In this document: positions 1 to 52,900 of the stretch, one piece after another
Layout of the letters: each line of letters starts with the position of its first letter
Numbering within the stretch: position 1 is the first letter of the stretch
From: Eublepharis macularius
Taxonomy: Eukaryota > Chordata > Lepidosauria > Squamata > Eublepharidae
Direction: 5' to 3'
Length of the DNA: 64,000 nucleotides
NCBI RefSeq assembly: GCF_028583425.1
Contig: NC_072806.1
Location: 30,488,001 to 30,552,000 of the forward strand
The notes under the pieces: generated by a model
The model's database searches: none
The model's input: the letters and a program-made list of their open reading frames with translations, nothing else
Told to the model about the DNA's origin: nothing
Program-made: the position numbers and the translations under genes

Positions 1-214
1 GAATACTATTCTCTGTGAAGTGAGGCAAAAAGAAGGGTCCTATTTAGGACTGATGTGATGAATGTTTGCTATGTGCCGTCAAATCGCCTCTGGCCTTTGG
101 CAACCCTATTAATGAAAGACCTTCTAAATGTCCTATCATTAACAGAATTGCTCAGATCTTGCAAACTGGAGGCTGTGGCTTCCTTTAATTATAATTAATA
201 TTTCTTTCTTATAG

Positions 215-40584
<40,370 letters not shown>

Positions 40585-41695
40585 TTGGCCCCGTAACTGC
40601 CAGTAAGCCACATTAAGAACAGTAACGGAAGGCTCCTCATGAAAGGACACTGCAGCATCTCTCAGCACACCCACTCACGGACCAAGCCCTACGTTCAGGA
40701 AAACTGCCTTTCAGATACCAGCCTCTATCTGATGAACAGTAGCAAGAGATTGGCAGATCTTTCCTGCTCCTTCCTTCTCTTTCCAAAACCATTTTGCCAA
40801 AGGCAGATGAGGTTGTGTTTTATCACTGCATTACAAATCAGTCCCCAAATAACAAATGTTTGTAAATGATGTCAGGTCCCATTTGGCCAGACCCCAAACT
40901 TTTGTGTTCTCTCTTTTCATCCATCCTTCTGGGCTGGGATTCTTACTAGAGCTTCCTGGGTGCAAAGCATACAGACACATCCTTGCAATTCTACACTGTG
41001 GCTTTGTGCTAACATGGACTGATGATAGAGAGCTCCCTGTGATCTTCCCCTCTGCCAGGCAGAGCATCTTCTGGCACACACCAGCCAGTCTGACTTGGAG
41101 GTGGCACAACCAGCCTTGCTTGCTTCACCTATTTCCAGATACATCTCGTGCCCCCATTCCCCGTTTTCTCTCCCTTTGTGCTGAGAATCTTCCTGCGCTG
41201 CTTTTCTGAACTTGCTCGGTCGCTGGGCCTGCCACAATAACCAGTGTGCCTCCTAGTGGTGCTGGAACTCTAGCTGTATTCATTGTACTACACAAGTAGT
41301 TTGGGGGATGGAGGATGGGAGTCTCGCCCCCCCCCCCCAAATTGTTAAATGGCATGAATTGACACTAATACTTGTGAGTCCTGAGTTACTTTAAAGTGAG
41401 ATGCTGCTGTACTTCTCCTACCCCCCATCTCCAGTCCAGTTGGGAACACACGTTGCCAAACACTTTGCCATTGTGCATTGCACTTCAGCTGCTAAATATG
41501 TTGTGAGCCAGTGCTGAATTGGCTGCTTTATTAAAAAGCATGAATTGCTGTATAAATGTGGTGTGTTCTTATGTCTGCTGAATGTTGTATTGAACAAAGT
41601 TTATTGTCATCTTTAAACTGCTGTAAAATTCATATACTTAAGATGAAGGTTGTCTGCACTGTTTTTAATTAATAAAATGAACCTTGAAATGACAC
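40585..41695 (+). other. TRIM37: TRIM37 3' UTR (inferred)
   Basis: Follows the TAA at 40582-40584. No recognised gene or repeat is seen apart from a poly-C run near 41329-41338. The right end is inferred from AATAAA at 41671-41676; a longer form could run to the AATAAA pair at 42074-42083. Confidence 0.6.
41671..41676 (+). terminator. TRIM37: Candidate poly(A) signal for TRIM37
   Basis: AATAAA about 1.09 kb past the stop, followed within 30 nt by GT-containing sequence. It is the first strong hexamer in this orientation. Confidence 0.55.
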
Positions 41696-42015
41696 TGCTT
41701 GTGCAATTTAATTCACAAATATTAGACTCAAAGGGATTTTTTTTTTGAGTTAAGGGATTGTATGCAGTGACTTGAAACCTCTGCAGCGGGGTGGACCTGC
41801 TTCGGTGGGTGGAGCTTGTAGCCATCTTCCCATGCGTGCTGATCCATGTTTTCTTTGCTTGCTGAGATGCTGTCTTACTTTCTATTGTGTGGAAGGGGAC
41901 AACTCTCTTGAATATATAGTTTGTACCAGCAAGAGAAAATAACTATTGGTTTTCTGTTTAAAAACAAGAGTTTTTGCCTTCAAGTAAATAGACAAATAAG
42001 ATTAACAGTTGCTGT

Positions 42016-42021
42016 TTTATT
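42016..42021 (-). terminator. PPM1E: Candidate distal poly(A) signal for PPM1E
   Basis: AATAAA on the - strand with T-rich sequence beyond it, 3.87 kb after the stop. One of at least four - strand AATAAA hexamers between here and the stop. Confidence 0.3.
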
Positions 42022-42073
42022 TAAGATACTGGTAGAAGTTGAACATAGTCCTTACCTTTTAGTGAACAGCTTT

Positions 42074-42083
42074 AATAAATAAA
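42074..42083 (+). terminator. TRIM37: Alternative distal poly(A) signal pair for TRIM37
   Basis: Two overlapping AATAAA hexamers (AATAAATAAA). Use would lengthen the 3' UTR by about 0.4 kb and would overlap the likely end of PPM1E transcripts. Confidence 0.3.
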
Positions 42084-45000
42084 ATATGGCTAATACATCA
42101 TTCTAACTGAACTTGTGAGCTACAGGAAAAATTGTCCTGATAGGTCTTAGTACAGTAGTGTTAAGTCACTTCTCTATTAAACTGACCCATTTTAATTAAT
42201 TTCATGATAGCATAAGTATCTTTCAACAGGAGCCCAATAATACACTTGGAATTTTAACAATTTAGTAATAAGCTGAAGCTCTCGTTTTCTGCTGCACCTA
42301 GCTAGTCTTGTTTGACTCTTCCTTATTTTTAGAAGAAAAAAATGCAACAGCCAAAGGGTTAAATAAAACAAACTTGTTAGGTGTATTTGTCATTCAGTTG
42401 AATCTTCCTTGGGATGTACTTTCACAACACTTTAGGGTTAATACTGGTAATTACAGAAAACTGTATAGTCTAACAAAAGACTAAAAATCAGTGTCACTTG
42501 TGTTCCTTGAAGGAGCTTGTTGCTCATGACAGACAGGTGCAGGATTTTGTGAGCTGTTGTGTAGACACAGCCCAAATCCTGGCATCCTGTCTCCGCTCCG
42601 CCTTTGCCAGTGAGCCAGTTCTTGGAGGGGAAGGTGCTCAGCTTCTCCGTTGCTACCACAAAATTTTGTCAGGGTAAAAGGGGCTACTTGGAGTACAGCT
42701 CTCACATTATGTAATGCTGAACTTCCTCTGCATAGTTGTTTTTCTGGCTTAACAGAATGTTCCAGGAAAAATAAAGGACTGCAGTTCTGAGCAGCAGCGG
42801 AATACTTAAACATGGGGCCAGTTTGGTGGGGAGGGGGGCAGGGAGTAGATAGGGCTTTCCTGGAAAATTAAAGGTTCTACAGGCAAGCCCAAAGGAGGAG
42901 GAAGAGAAGTCTTGGGTGTGTCCCGTTTTTCTTCCCTCCTGCCCTTTTGAGCCAGGAGCTGAGCATACCAGGCGACTTGCCTCCCTTGTTCTGTGTCGGA
43001 GAGCTGGGTAGTTATTTAGCAAAGGAGCTGAGAGGAGAACAATGCCTAAACCTGAAAGGTCATGGAGGGGGAAGAGGGAAATAATATGCCTCCCAGGGCT
43101 GTAAACTCACAAGGACAATTGATGGCACTTCTAAGAATAAATATTTTAGTGCAACTGGAGTAGATCAATGGCTTCCTGCTCTGCTGCTGCTGCCGCTGCT
43201 CCTTTTCCTGCAGTAGGAGACACTCAACTTTGCACATCAGGAATCCCCTCAACTCACAGTGAATAAACTCAAGCAGGTTTTGAGCAGTCTTGAGTCTCCT
43301 GCCCTCACAGATTACTTTTGTTTGCTCTACCACCTTCCTACCCAGCTCAACTAGCTAATGTGGATGGCGTAAACTCCAGGGATTCTTCAGCTCTTTATTG
43401 GAAAGGTTCTTGTTACGCAAATGTCACCACTACTAAATTACACAGATTTACAAAACACTTTGGACAACCAACATTAACAATAAATACAGTTAGATACCCA
43501 TATTTTTGTACATTATCACCAGCTAGAGGATCAAAGTACAAGATACAGAACAGTGAGATACCATTTTTAATTAAAAAGAGGAGGGGGACTTATTGCTTAC
43601 GTCAGCAAGCAGCAAATAAGGGCACAGGAGTTTGAACTGAAGAGAACTACTTCCTATCACTAGTGGTATTAAGAGAAAAACACTCACAAAGCACTGCTTT
43701 TTTGCCTAGTGTGTAGAGTTCAGCAGCATATTTTGGACCAACAACTAATTTTAAATACGTATTCTACCATGGTTAAAGGATTTGCTTCACAAATGGCTCC
43801 TACGTACTCTACCACTATGTAATGAAGAAATGAACACTTGCTATTCTTATACCAGGCCACGCTAAGAATGGATGGCAGCTTCCCTCCTGGAGGGATCAAC
43901 AGGATGAGCAGCAGATAACCCATGTATGAATCCACACAGATGGGGAGTCGCTTTTTTTCCCTTAACACAAAAGCGTACTCTGAGGCTGCAGCTTCTTAAT
44001 TATGCCTGCATTGAGGGGAGAAGCCTGACTTCTGCAACATCTTTTGAATTTTTGACACATACCTCTACTGAAAAGAGCTAATTGCAATTGAAGATCACTG
44101 TCAGGTAGCAGAGACTTGAATCATACCTTCTCCAACGGAAAGTATTTTAAAGGTGGCAGCAGGGATGCCCTGATGTTGCACGAGTTGTTCTGCCAGTCCT
44201 CCAATGTCCTTGATTTGTAACACAGCGCACCTAAGGCTCACAGGACATGACACATGGAACACGCAGTGGTCCCTTAATTTCTCCTGAAGATAGTAAGACA
44301 TCTGAGACTTTCAATTTGCCTTAAAGCTTTCCTCTGCAGTTTCATTTAGTCACTTCAAAGACAACAGTCAATGAAACACTACAACTCTTGGTTGTATTCC
44401 TAGTCTGTAGGCAAATTGTTGGTGGTTATGCAGTTGCATGAATGTCAACATGGATCAGTTGGCAATACTGGCAGACTCAGTTTAAAGCCCCCTCCCCACC
44501 AAGGGGCCATTGCTAATATGCTAGCTGAGTTCTTCTGCATTTGAGTTTGGTATTTAGTGCTAAAATTACTGCATATATTTTTTTTCTTTAATTAGTCCTT
44601 TTGCCCATTAGGATGAAGGACAAGGAGGCAATTCTCAGTCCGCTCTTGCAATTGCTTTTCCTAGTGAATTTTTCAGCGGCTATAATAGCAGCTGCCTTCA
44701 TCATCTTATTCCCAGTTCTGCTGTAGCACCCCTAAGCACTTTACTACATACTGTAATCTCCCCTAAAAAAAAGCCAAATAGCTGAGCCAAAGATGACACC
44801 AGCATTTCTTCTCCCTCCACCCTCCAGTAGCTTCCTTTAGATGCCCCGGAGTGAACTGGGGAAGCAGAACTGCCAGCCAAGTGTCTGGTTCCGTAAGTTC
44901 ACGGGCAGCACGTCTGTGACCGAACTAGCTCTACTTTGTTTGACACCTGAGGTTAAAAAAAAAAGGATTAGAGAGAAAGTGGTATTGGAAAATACTGACC

Positions 45001-45641
45001 ACGATGAGATTAGATGCACATTATTTAACATTACTTTTTTTTGTTTAAAAGAAGTATGTCACTAAGCACCAAAAACCCCAAACTATTGAAATGTCAATAT
45101 AATTTTGACTCTAGCCATAGAAAATAGTCACTTAAAACCAACAGAGAAATTGAATATGCCTTCATTTTTATGTTACAGAGCAGGGGGCGGGGGTGGAATC
45201 AAAGGTCGAATTCATACCTTCATCTGAGTTTTATTAGATATTGACCAGGGGCTGGGTAGGATGTAGTGCTAGTACCTGTTAACCCTTCCCCCCTCATATG
45301 GCTTTTAATAACATACCTGCAAAGCATCTTGCTATCTATACATTTTGCTCTGTTAACCTTAAACTCCAAAGGACGACCCTTTGCAGCCCAGACTAATTAA
45401 ATCTTCCTGCCTCCTCCCTCTCTTCCCCCAACTCACCTATAAAAACTGGCCGGTTTAGAACAGGAACTTTCTGAAAATATTGCTCCACAGACTCTTCTTG
45501 CACAAGTTCACTTTTTCTTTTGCTACCTCTTCTAAATAGTACTTCCCTATCTAATCCAGCGTGTCAATGACAGTGCCTTGTTCCCATGAGCAAATGGAAG
45601 CTTTATACATGTGTGTGTCTGTGAGGATGTGTTTGTGACAT

Positions 45642-45645
<4 letters not shown>

Positions 45646-45699
<54 letters not shown>
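45646..45699. repeat. (GA)27 microsatellite in the PPM1E 3' UTR
   Basis: Perfect dinucleotide run of about 54 bp, about 190 bp after the PPM1E stop. In PPM1E mRNA it would read (CU)n. Confidence 0.95.
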
Positions 45700-45705
<6 letters not shown>

Positions 45706-45891
45706 CTGGCAATGCCAGCTGCTATTTTTTGAGACTGAAACACTGTTTTATTCCTTAGATCTATTTACATGAGTGCAGCATTCCAGAACAATAATTCTGA
45801 AGCGCCCACTCTTTTTTTTTTTTTTTAGTTCTCATTCTGTGAATGTCTAACCTAACTATTTAAAGAGGGCAGGGGAACATAGAGCAGCATG

Positions 45892-46961
45892 TTATTTTTT
45901 ACAGCTCCAGAGAAGCCTGGGGTCTGGTATACAGTAGCTCAGGAGAATCCCCTCATCGTGACTCTGGTAACAACTAGAGAAGCCTGGCCAGAAACGGCTT
46001 CTCAGTGACTTACTCCTGCGGCCATTCACACTGCTAGGCGAGTGCAGAGCAAAGCCCTCCTGGTGGGGAAGCGGCCTGTGCTCAAAGAGAAGCAGGTGCA
46101 GCTTTGGCTTGAGTCTGGCTAACCGCTGCCACCGCTTGGTGTCACAGAGGTGGAAATGAGAGAAAATGGAGGCTCGTCTGGCCCAAGATTTGAACTGCTC
46201 GCCCTCCAGCCTCACACAAATGGGAGTCTCGCTCAACATGTTGTACTCGTGCGGGCTTGTAGACCCAAAACTAAGTAACGAGATCTGCCCCTGAAGACTG
46301 CTGTGTCCACGTGGAGGAGGTGCAGCATCCGCTGGCGTCTCGTTCTCTGCTGACAAACCGGTAGCCAAGGTTGCTCTCTTCGGTACACCAGCATTAAACC
46401 CTTGATCTGGGGACAGGCGTTTGGCACTCTGAAGTTTGCTAGCTTCCATTTTCCTCAAGTCTATATACCCTTGGTCCTCCAAGAAGTCAATTCTGGAACC
46501 TGTGCTCAATGTAGTTCTGTCTGTGAAAGAATCCACTCTTCCGTCATACCCTAGGTCTGCCGGGGCCGAGACCTGGTGCTGAGGCCATTGCCTCTTGCAG
46601 TCGCCATGGTTTTCTTTGTCATCGCCGTTATCCTCCTGCCCACCTTGGAAAGAGTTTTCTGTCCACTCTGACTCCTCGCTGACACTCACTGCTGTACTCA
46701 TGTCCCTGAGAAAGACCACGATGACAGTGATATTATCACTGGAGCCAGCATCTCGAGCTGAAGCCACCAGCTTATGTGCCACCATGCTGCTGTCCCCGTT
46801 GTTCTCCTTCAGGTGGTCAGCTACCACCTTCACCGCTTCATCAGGGTTCACGGTGTCATAGAAACCATCACAGGCTAAAATGAGGTAGTCTTCAGATCCA
46901 TCCAGAACTGTAGAAGCAGAATCGGCATCCCCACAGATATATGGCTTATGTTCTGCATCAC
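45892..46961 (-). CDS. PPM1E: PPM1E exon 7: end of catalytic domain and C-terminal tail
   Basis: Acceptor TTCCAG at 46962-46967; TAA at 45892-45894. The start at 46961 completes the Gly codon of [10 protein letters not shown]. The first about 110 codons finish the PP2C fold ([20 protein letters not shown]). The remaining about 245 form the regulatory tail, with [39 protein letters not shown] and the end PDPRLLWS conserved with human. Confidence 0.96.
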
Positions 46962-49900
46962 CTGGAAGAGTCGGATAAAACACATTCAGGGAAAGTTTAG
47001 GCTCCTGGCAAAGATGAGACTGAGATCAGTGATCTTTCTGTGAAATAGTGGGACCACTGGAGTATAGCATGTTTATTAACAAGGACGTCGGACAGTCGGG
47101 ATAAGAGACACCACTGCAAGCTCTCTCACACAAGTCTCAACATCCTCAGCTTTCAATTAAATCTGTCAAGTTGCTCGTTCCTAACTCCTAGGGAAATGGA
47201 TTCGCTTTGGTGGTAGGGAAACAAACTTAAACACTCTACTCACAATTATTTGAGACCCCACAGCTTTTAACCTCATCTTAGAGCTCGCTCAGGGCAATCC
47301 TAAGCAGAGTTACACCTTTCTAAGTCCACTGAAGTCCATGCTCTTAGGACGGGGGGCAGGTAACTATTTAGGACTGCACTGTTAGTGACCAACTGGCAGC
47401 TTTGAACCTGCTATGATTTAGGGGCCACACTTCTGCAAGTCAAGAGGTCCACAGCTAGATTGGAACTGTGCTGGAAACGAAAGAGGCAAATTGCAAAGTA
47501 CTGAACCTGCAAGTTGGACTGTTTGTAAGAGGAGGGAATGCTGGGATTGGCCACAGAAGGACATATGAACAAGCTCATTTATGTGGGGGCAGGATGCACA
47601 CTCTGCTTGCAACTGAGAACTGCTTCAGCAGCAACCAGAGCGGCTCCAGCTTCTCACATTTTGGGCTGGGGCTGTAGTTTATAAAACCATGCAACGTGTC
47701 CTGAAGAAAAGCTAGTACCGTTTCCAGGGCAATTCTGCCATGCTCACAACAAGAACCCTGCCACGCTTCTTCATGCTCAGCCACTAGGAGTGTGGTAGGG
47801 GGCCCTGCGCTCTACTGCAAAGGGCCTCTGCTTTAATTTAAAGCCCTGCCACGATTACATGACTAAAACTCTCACGTTTCATCCAATGAACATCTCACCT
47901 CCCAGTGTTATATTTAAGGGGATTCTCATTTACAAGTTTCACTGCCACACTGCACAGAGTGGATGTTTCCAGGGATTTTTTGACCCCAAAATGTTTTGCC
48001 TGACTGGTGTCAGCCAATTAGACCCCACATATGAACAGCTGAAGTTCAAACCAACAAGCAAGAGGGGAAAGGGAAGGCAAAATGGGCTACAGGTCAAGAT
48101 TTCAATTTCCTACCGATCGCTCTGGAGACAGACAGACTCCCATTGACTCGCCAAGCCCCGAACCAAACCACACAGCCTCCGAGGGCCTCAATGCGTTTCT
48201 TCTCATCCTAAACCAAAAGATAACCCCAAAGTTGATCAGAGATGAGGGTGCTACTGGGGAGTTTCCTGAAGATTCTGACGTTCTCATGCAGGGAAGGGGA
48301 GGGCGGGGCTGGGCAACGTGCTTTCTAGTTGCCTGCTGCTAAACAAAACCTCCTCCTCCATACTGTCTGTTCCCACCAGACACGTGCATATGCAGGCACA
48401 CTCTACCAGTTGATTGGTGATGGGAGGACCAATGGGAATCAGAAAGATTTGCTGCTCCACTGCCTCTTCCCTCTCAGTAAGAACAAGAGGTCAGCCCACA
48501 CAACACTTCTGTGGCCATCTCCCATTTCTGTCTGGTTGTTTATGAACTCTCTGCCAAACCACTGGCTGGGGCAGATTCCCAGGCACGCTGACTCCCAATG
48601 CAGGTATAAGAAACAATCATTTCATCTCCATAACGGGCTTCCTTCCATCTAGTACTTGACTGACAGAAACTCAGCCAGAAGTGCAGAGGGAATGGTGCAA
48701 CAGATGGCAAGAGCTCTTTTGTTTGCAACCCGGGAACTGCACGCTCAGCAATCCGACCCATTCTCACCTCTCGATCTGGCTTGTGTGGCTTCATCAGTTC
48801 CACAGCCTGACCCCTTCTCACGAGCATCACTTGGGAGTCACCCAGCCAAGATATGTACAACATGTTTCCTCGGATAAATGTCACCACACCTGTGGTTCCA
48901 CACCGTAAGCTCTGGGGAGAAAATTAAGTCCTAGACTTAGTATAGGCATTTCAGGCATGAGGTATCAAGCTTGTGGCTATCTCAGCTCTTGGGATGGTGA
49001 AGCAACCAGTTTTGTTTGTAAGATTAATTCATTCTTATCAACATAGCTGATTCTCAACATTTCCCTATCTATGGATATTTAAATCTGGAGACTGGAGCTA
49101 TGGGCAGACAAGAAAAATCTTTATACAAACTTTAGAACAGCCCCAGGTTTGCAGAAAAATCTGAAATCTAAAAAAAACCCCAAAAAACCCACAGGGGAGG
49201 GTTTAAAATCTCCCAAAATAATAAAAGGAGTGCCTGTAGCTTTAAGAAGCTGATGCACTCAGTGGCTGTTGCTAAACAAGCACAACAGTATTCAAGTCTT
49301 GATACCTATCAGGAAAAGAAGGGGGTTGCCAGGAGAAGGGAAAGAGGAAATACTGTAGGGAAGGGGATACAGAGGAAAATCAGGTGCCCTACGCAAATCA
49401 CCATCAGTTCTGCACCACGTAACTCAGCCTGGCCAATGGCTGGCACCATGCAAATGAGCCCAGCACAGCCCAGTGGGCAGGGGAGAGAAGGGGGGACAGA
49501 TGAATGTAGGTTGGCTGGTGAGTAGGAAAGAGAAAAGGAAACAAAAGAGGGAGAGGCTATAGGGCTTTCAGGAAGACCCAGAGGAAAGAGTGGGGAAGGG
49601 GGAAATGACATGCCCCCGCAAGTCCTTGCAAGTTAATCCTCTCGTCCAATCTGTTCTTGAAGCCAATGGGAATGCATCAAAACAAAATCTGCAACAGAAC
49701 TCCTTATTAAATTCTCAAAGTTCGACCCTCCCCAGCTCCCAATTCACCTCTCTGGCTGCCTTCTGCACAAAGCGCTCATCCGTCACCCGGAAAGCCTTGC
49801 ACAGTGCCTCTGCGGGGTCGTGCTGGAACATCTCCTGGTGCACCAGGTTTACATGGAGGTGGACGGAAGCATAGATGGCAGCATCCACCCCTCCGTGGCC

Positions 49901-52900
49901 ATCAAATACTGCAAAGTAGGCCTGTTCCTCTTGGTCCTGCCAAGGAAAGCCCGTTGAAATTATGAAGCCACAGGATTGAGGGACTCAAGTAGGCAACTTT
50001 AGACATTCAGAAAAGTGTTTAATGCTGGAGGCAGAAGCTGCACTCGATAGAGAACTAGCTAACAGAAAAGCCTTAACAGAAGAGGCATCTGCAGTACTGA
50101 GGATTCAAGAATAAGAAATGAATAAATGGCTGTAAGAGGGTTGCTGAACTGGTAGTTTCGCTTTACTGTTATCCTCCAGCGACATCTGTTTTATTAGGCT
50201 TTTACACAGGAAGGAAAAGTGCTATATTTTCTTTCAAAGAATATTCTGGGAACTCTTGCCGTAGAGGCCACTTGACCTATCCTGGCCGGCCACTAGCAGT
50301 TCTCCCTCTAAGCAGCCTCTTTACCTCAAGGTTGAAAAGCGTGTTGAAGTCAGGAATGCAGACGTGTTTGTCCTCCATCTTGCGGCGCATGTTTTTAATG
50401 GCATGAATGGATGTTTCATAATAACGATGAATTTTTCTCTGCAGGGGAAATTCCTTCACCCAACTGCTGCAGATGTCATGGAGCTTGCTGAACACTGTGC
50501 GGGCCAACTTCACTGTTTCCACCTCTGCAAAAGGACAGAAACCAGCCTATCACAAACCCTTGCTAAGAATGGAGACTTCTGGTCTCTGTGGAAAGAGGGA
50601 GCAAAGCTGAGTTGACCAGGCATTTCAAATACATTTTGGGCAGTCAGTTTATATCATTTTATGAAAACTTTTCAAGTGTGTATAAAATGCTGTGTACTAC
50701 CATTGAATGCCAGTGAACCTGAGCCTGTATCTACCTCCCTAAACTCATATGCTAAGTTCACCTTGTGAAAGAACCCTTCACGCAACTAGTAGCAGGCCCC
50801 TAGTAGCACTTGTGGCTTCACCTGTGTTCTTCAGAGAAAGCCTAACAAAACACAAAAAGCAGGCTACGGTAAGATCTATTACAGGGCAAAAAGGGAAAAG
50901 CAATCGGGCAGCCTGATGGATTACTCGGAATGTCCCCCGACCCCAATCACCACTCTTGATATGAAGTCTGCTTCCAGCTGCTCAGCAATGGAAGTGAAAA
51001 TGTGAGGGCACTAAACATGATGAATAATCACAAAGCAAAAGAGTCCTAGTGTTGTTTAATTTTATTTTTAAAATTAAATGCACCTCCTCATTTAATTAGC
51101 CACAGCACTTTGATTTTGAAGACTAGAATTAAATAATGAGTCCCTGGATCAGCACGGAGTAGCTGACTGGAAAATTCATCTGATAAGACAGAACTTCAGC
51201 ACCCCAAGTCCATGCTATTGATGCAAATGATATTACATCACATGGACACCCAGAACATATATGTTCTTGCAAACTCTCGAATCTGACACATTTACAGCAG
51301 GATATCCAGTTGTTGGCAGGTTACTTCTTTCCATATGCCCTCACTTTTCAATGCAATTCTAGTATAATTTCTTGGTATTGAGTAATATCAAAAGGTTATC
51401 AGAGCAACCGTATGGTGATTTATATGTTGATGTATCTTCACTTCTCCAAGGAACTCGGGGTGGCATTACCCGCCCCCCCTTTCCCAAGTTATCCTCGACA
51501 ACTCTGTTGGTCAAGGTAAGAAATAGTGGCTGCTGAGCAGAGATTTGTCCAAGTCCTTCTATTACATCATACTGGCTCTCTACCAGTCACCGTTCATAAT
51601 CGCATTCATAAAACTGTCAATCACCATTCATAAACTGTGAGGCAACAGTGAGATCAGAAGCGCCACCTGGTCAGAAATTTGTTTTCTTTGCCACTCTTTC
51701 CGCAGACAGACACTGGCTCGCTTCAGCATCGCACACTTCTGAAAATCCCTCCAAGGAAAAACGATGAAAGGTGCCCATTTGCTGTGCTGATGCTTTAAAT
51801 GCATCCCCCCCCTACCCACAGCGCACACTCTGCTAGCATCATCAATAATTACAGCTTCTGCTTTTTTAAAGAAAAACCCTCAGCCCACCTACCCCTGCGC
51901 AGCTGTAAATTACTCATCCATCGTTAATGTGGCAGTGCAGAGCCAGGGCTGAGTCAGCTGTCATCCAGTCTCCGTCATGCCCCATTTCATCTTCCCCTTG
52001 CTGCCAGAGAGTCCTCAGCGCTGCAAGTGAGGCTTAATGCCATCAGTTACAGCAAGAGAGCCAGCCCAGCCATTTTACCTCACAATGGAGGCTGCTAGCA
52101 GACGGCCGCTTGCAAAAGAGAGGAAGGGATGGAGGCGAAACAAACTCAGGGTCCCATTTCTAAGGGTGGATTCGCACGTTGTCTTTGTGGGCCATGATTG
52201 GAAGCTGCAGGATTGCTTTTTTTAAAAGCCAGCGTGGACCCCCTCTGGAGTTTTTATTTGAAATAAATGAAATGTGTATGTTGTGTGTTACCCTGGCACA
52301 CATAAAAAACATGACGAACCACACTACGTCTGCACTCACTGTGGCTGTCAGACCCGTCTTGCAATAAAATAAGCTGTGACACAAAGAGCTGTGCTCAGGC
52401 ACATTTCAAGAACTACAAGATTCTGCACTTGCCAAGAACTACAGTTACCAAGGTCACACTTTCATTACTGATTATTCGTTTTAATTGCACATGGTTTAAA
52501 AAAGTGGGTATTTTATAGCTTTCTCTGAGGAATACTTACTCAGAACGCATGAGGTTTATTTTCAGTTCACCTGCAATTAACGTATTGTAGAAGGGGATGT
52601 GTGTGTATTCAAGTAAAAAATATGAAAGCAGAGATGATTAGCAGCTGGAATTGTTACTTTAATAACCACTGCTTGCTGGAAGCTTCTAACGAGACACATG
52701 ACACTGGCTTGGCTTTTGGAACACAGCCAGCAAAAAAGCAGGCACCAGAGACCCAAACTCTACGCGGTCAAACCCATGGCTGCCAAAAGCATTTTAGAGG
52801 AGAGTTTAGCCATTTAAAGATTGCTGCAAGCCTGCAGTGCAACAGAACCATGTGATCTTATCCTCTGTCCATGCCTTTTCAAATGCCAAAACAGCCCACA

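Larger units (their letters stand above)
42016..45891 (-). other. PPM1E: PPM1E 3' UTR (inferred extent)
   Basis: Lies directly after the PPM1E stop on the - strand. Human PPM1E has, from memory, a 3' UTR of several kb, so I extend it to an AATAAA (TTTATT on +) at 42016-42021. Shorter forms could use - strand AATAAA at 45747-45752, 45230-45235 or 43394-43399. The interval has no other recognised gene; it contains a (GA/TC)n tract at 45646-45699. Confidence 0.4.

Noticed and set aside
46962..46983. Upstream Met of the long open frame ending at 45892
   Set aside because: That Met lies in the intron before acceptor TTCCAG. The true junction at 46961 restores AIGDAEHK with exon 6.
50277..50324. 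Continuation of the PPM1E frame past 50325
   Set aside because: Read-through of the donor GTAAAG into the intron; exon 4 at 49936 continues the protein in phase.
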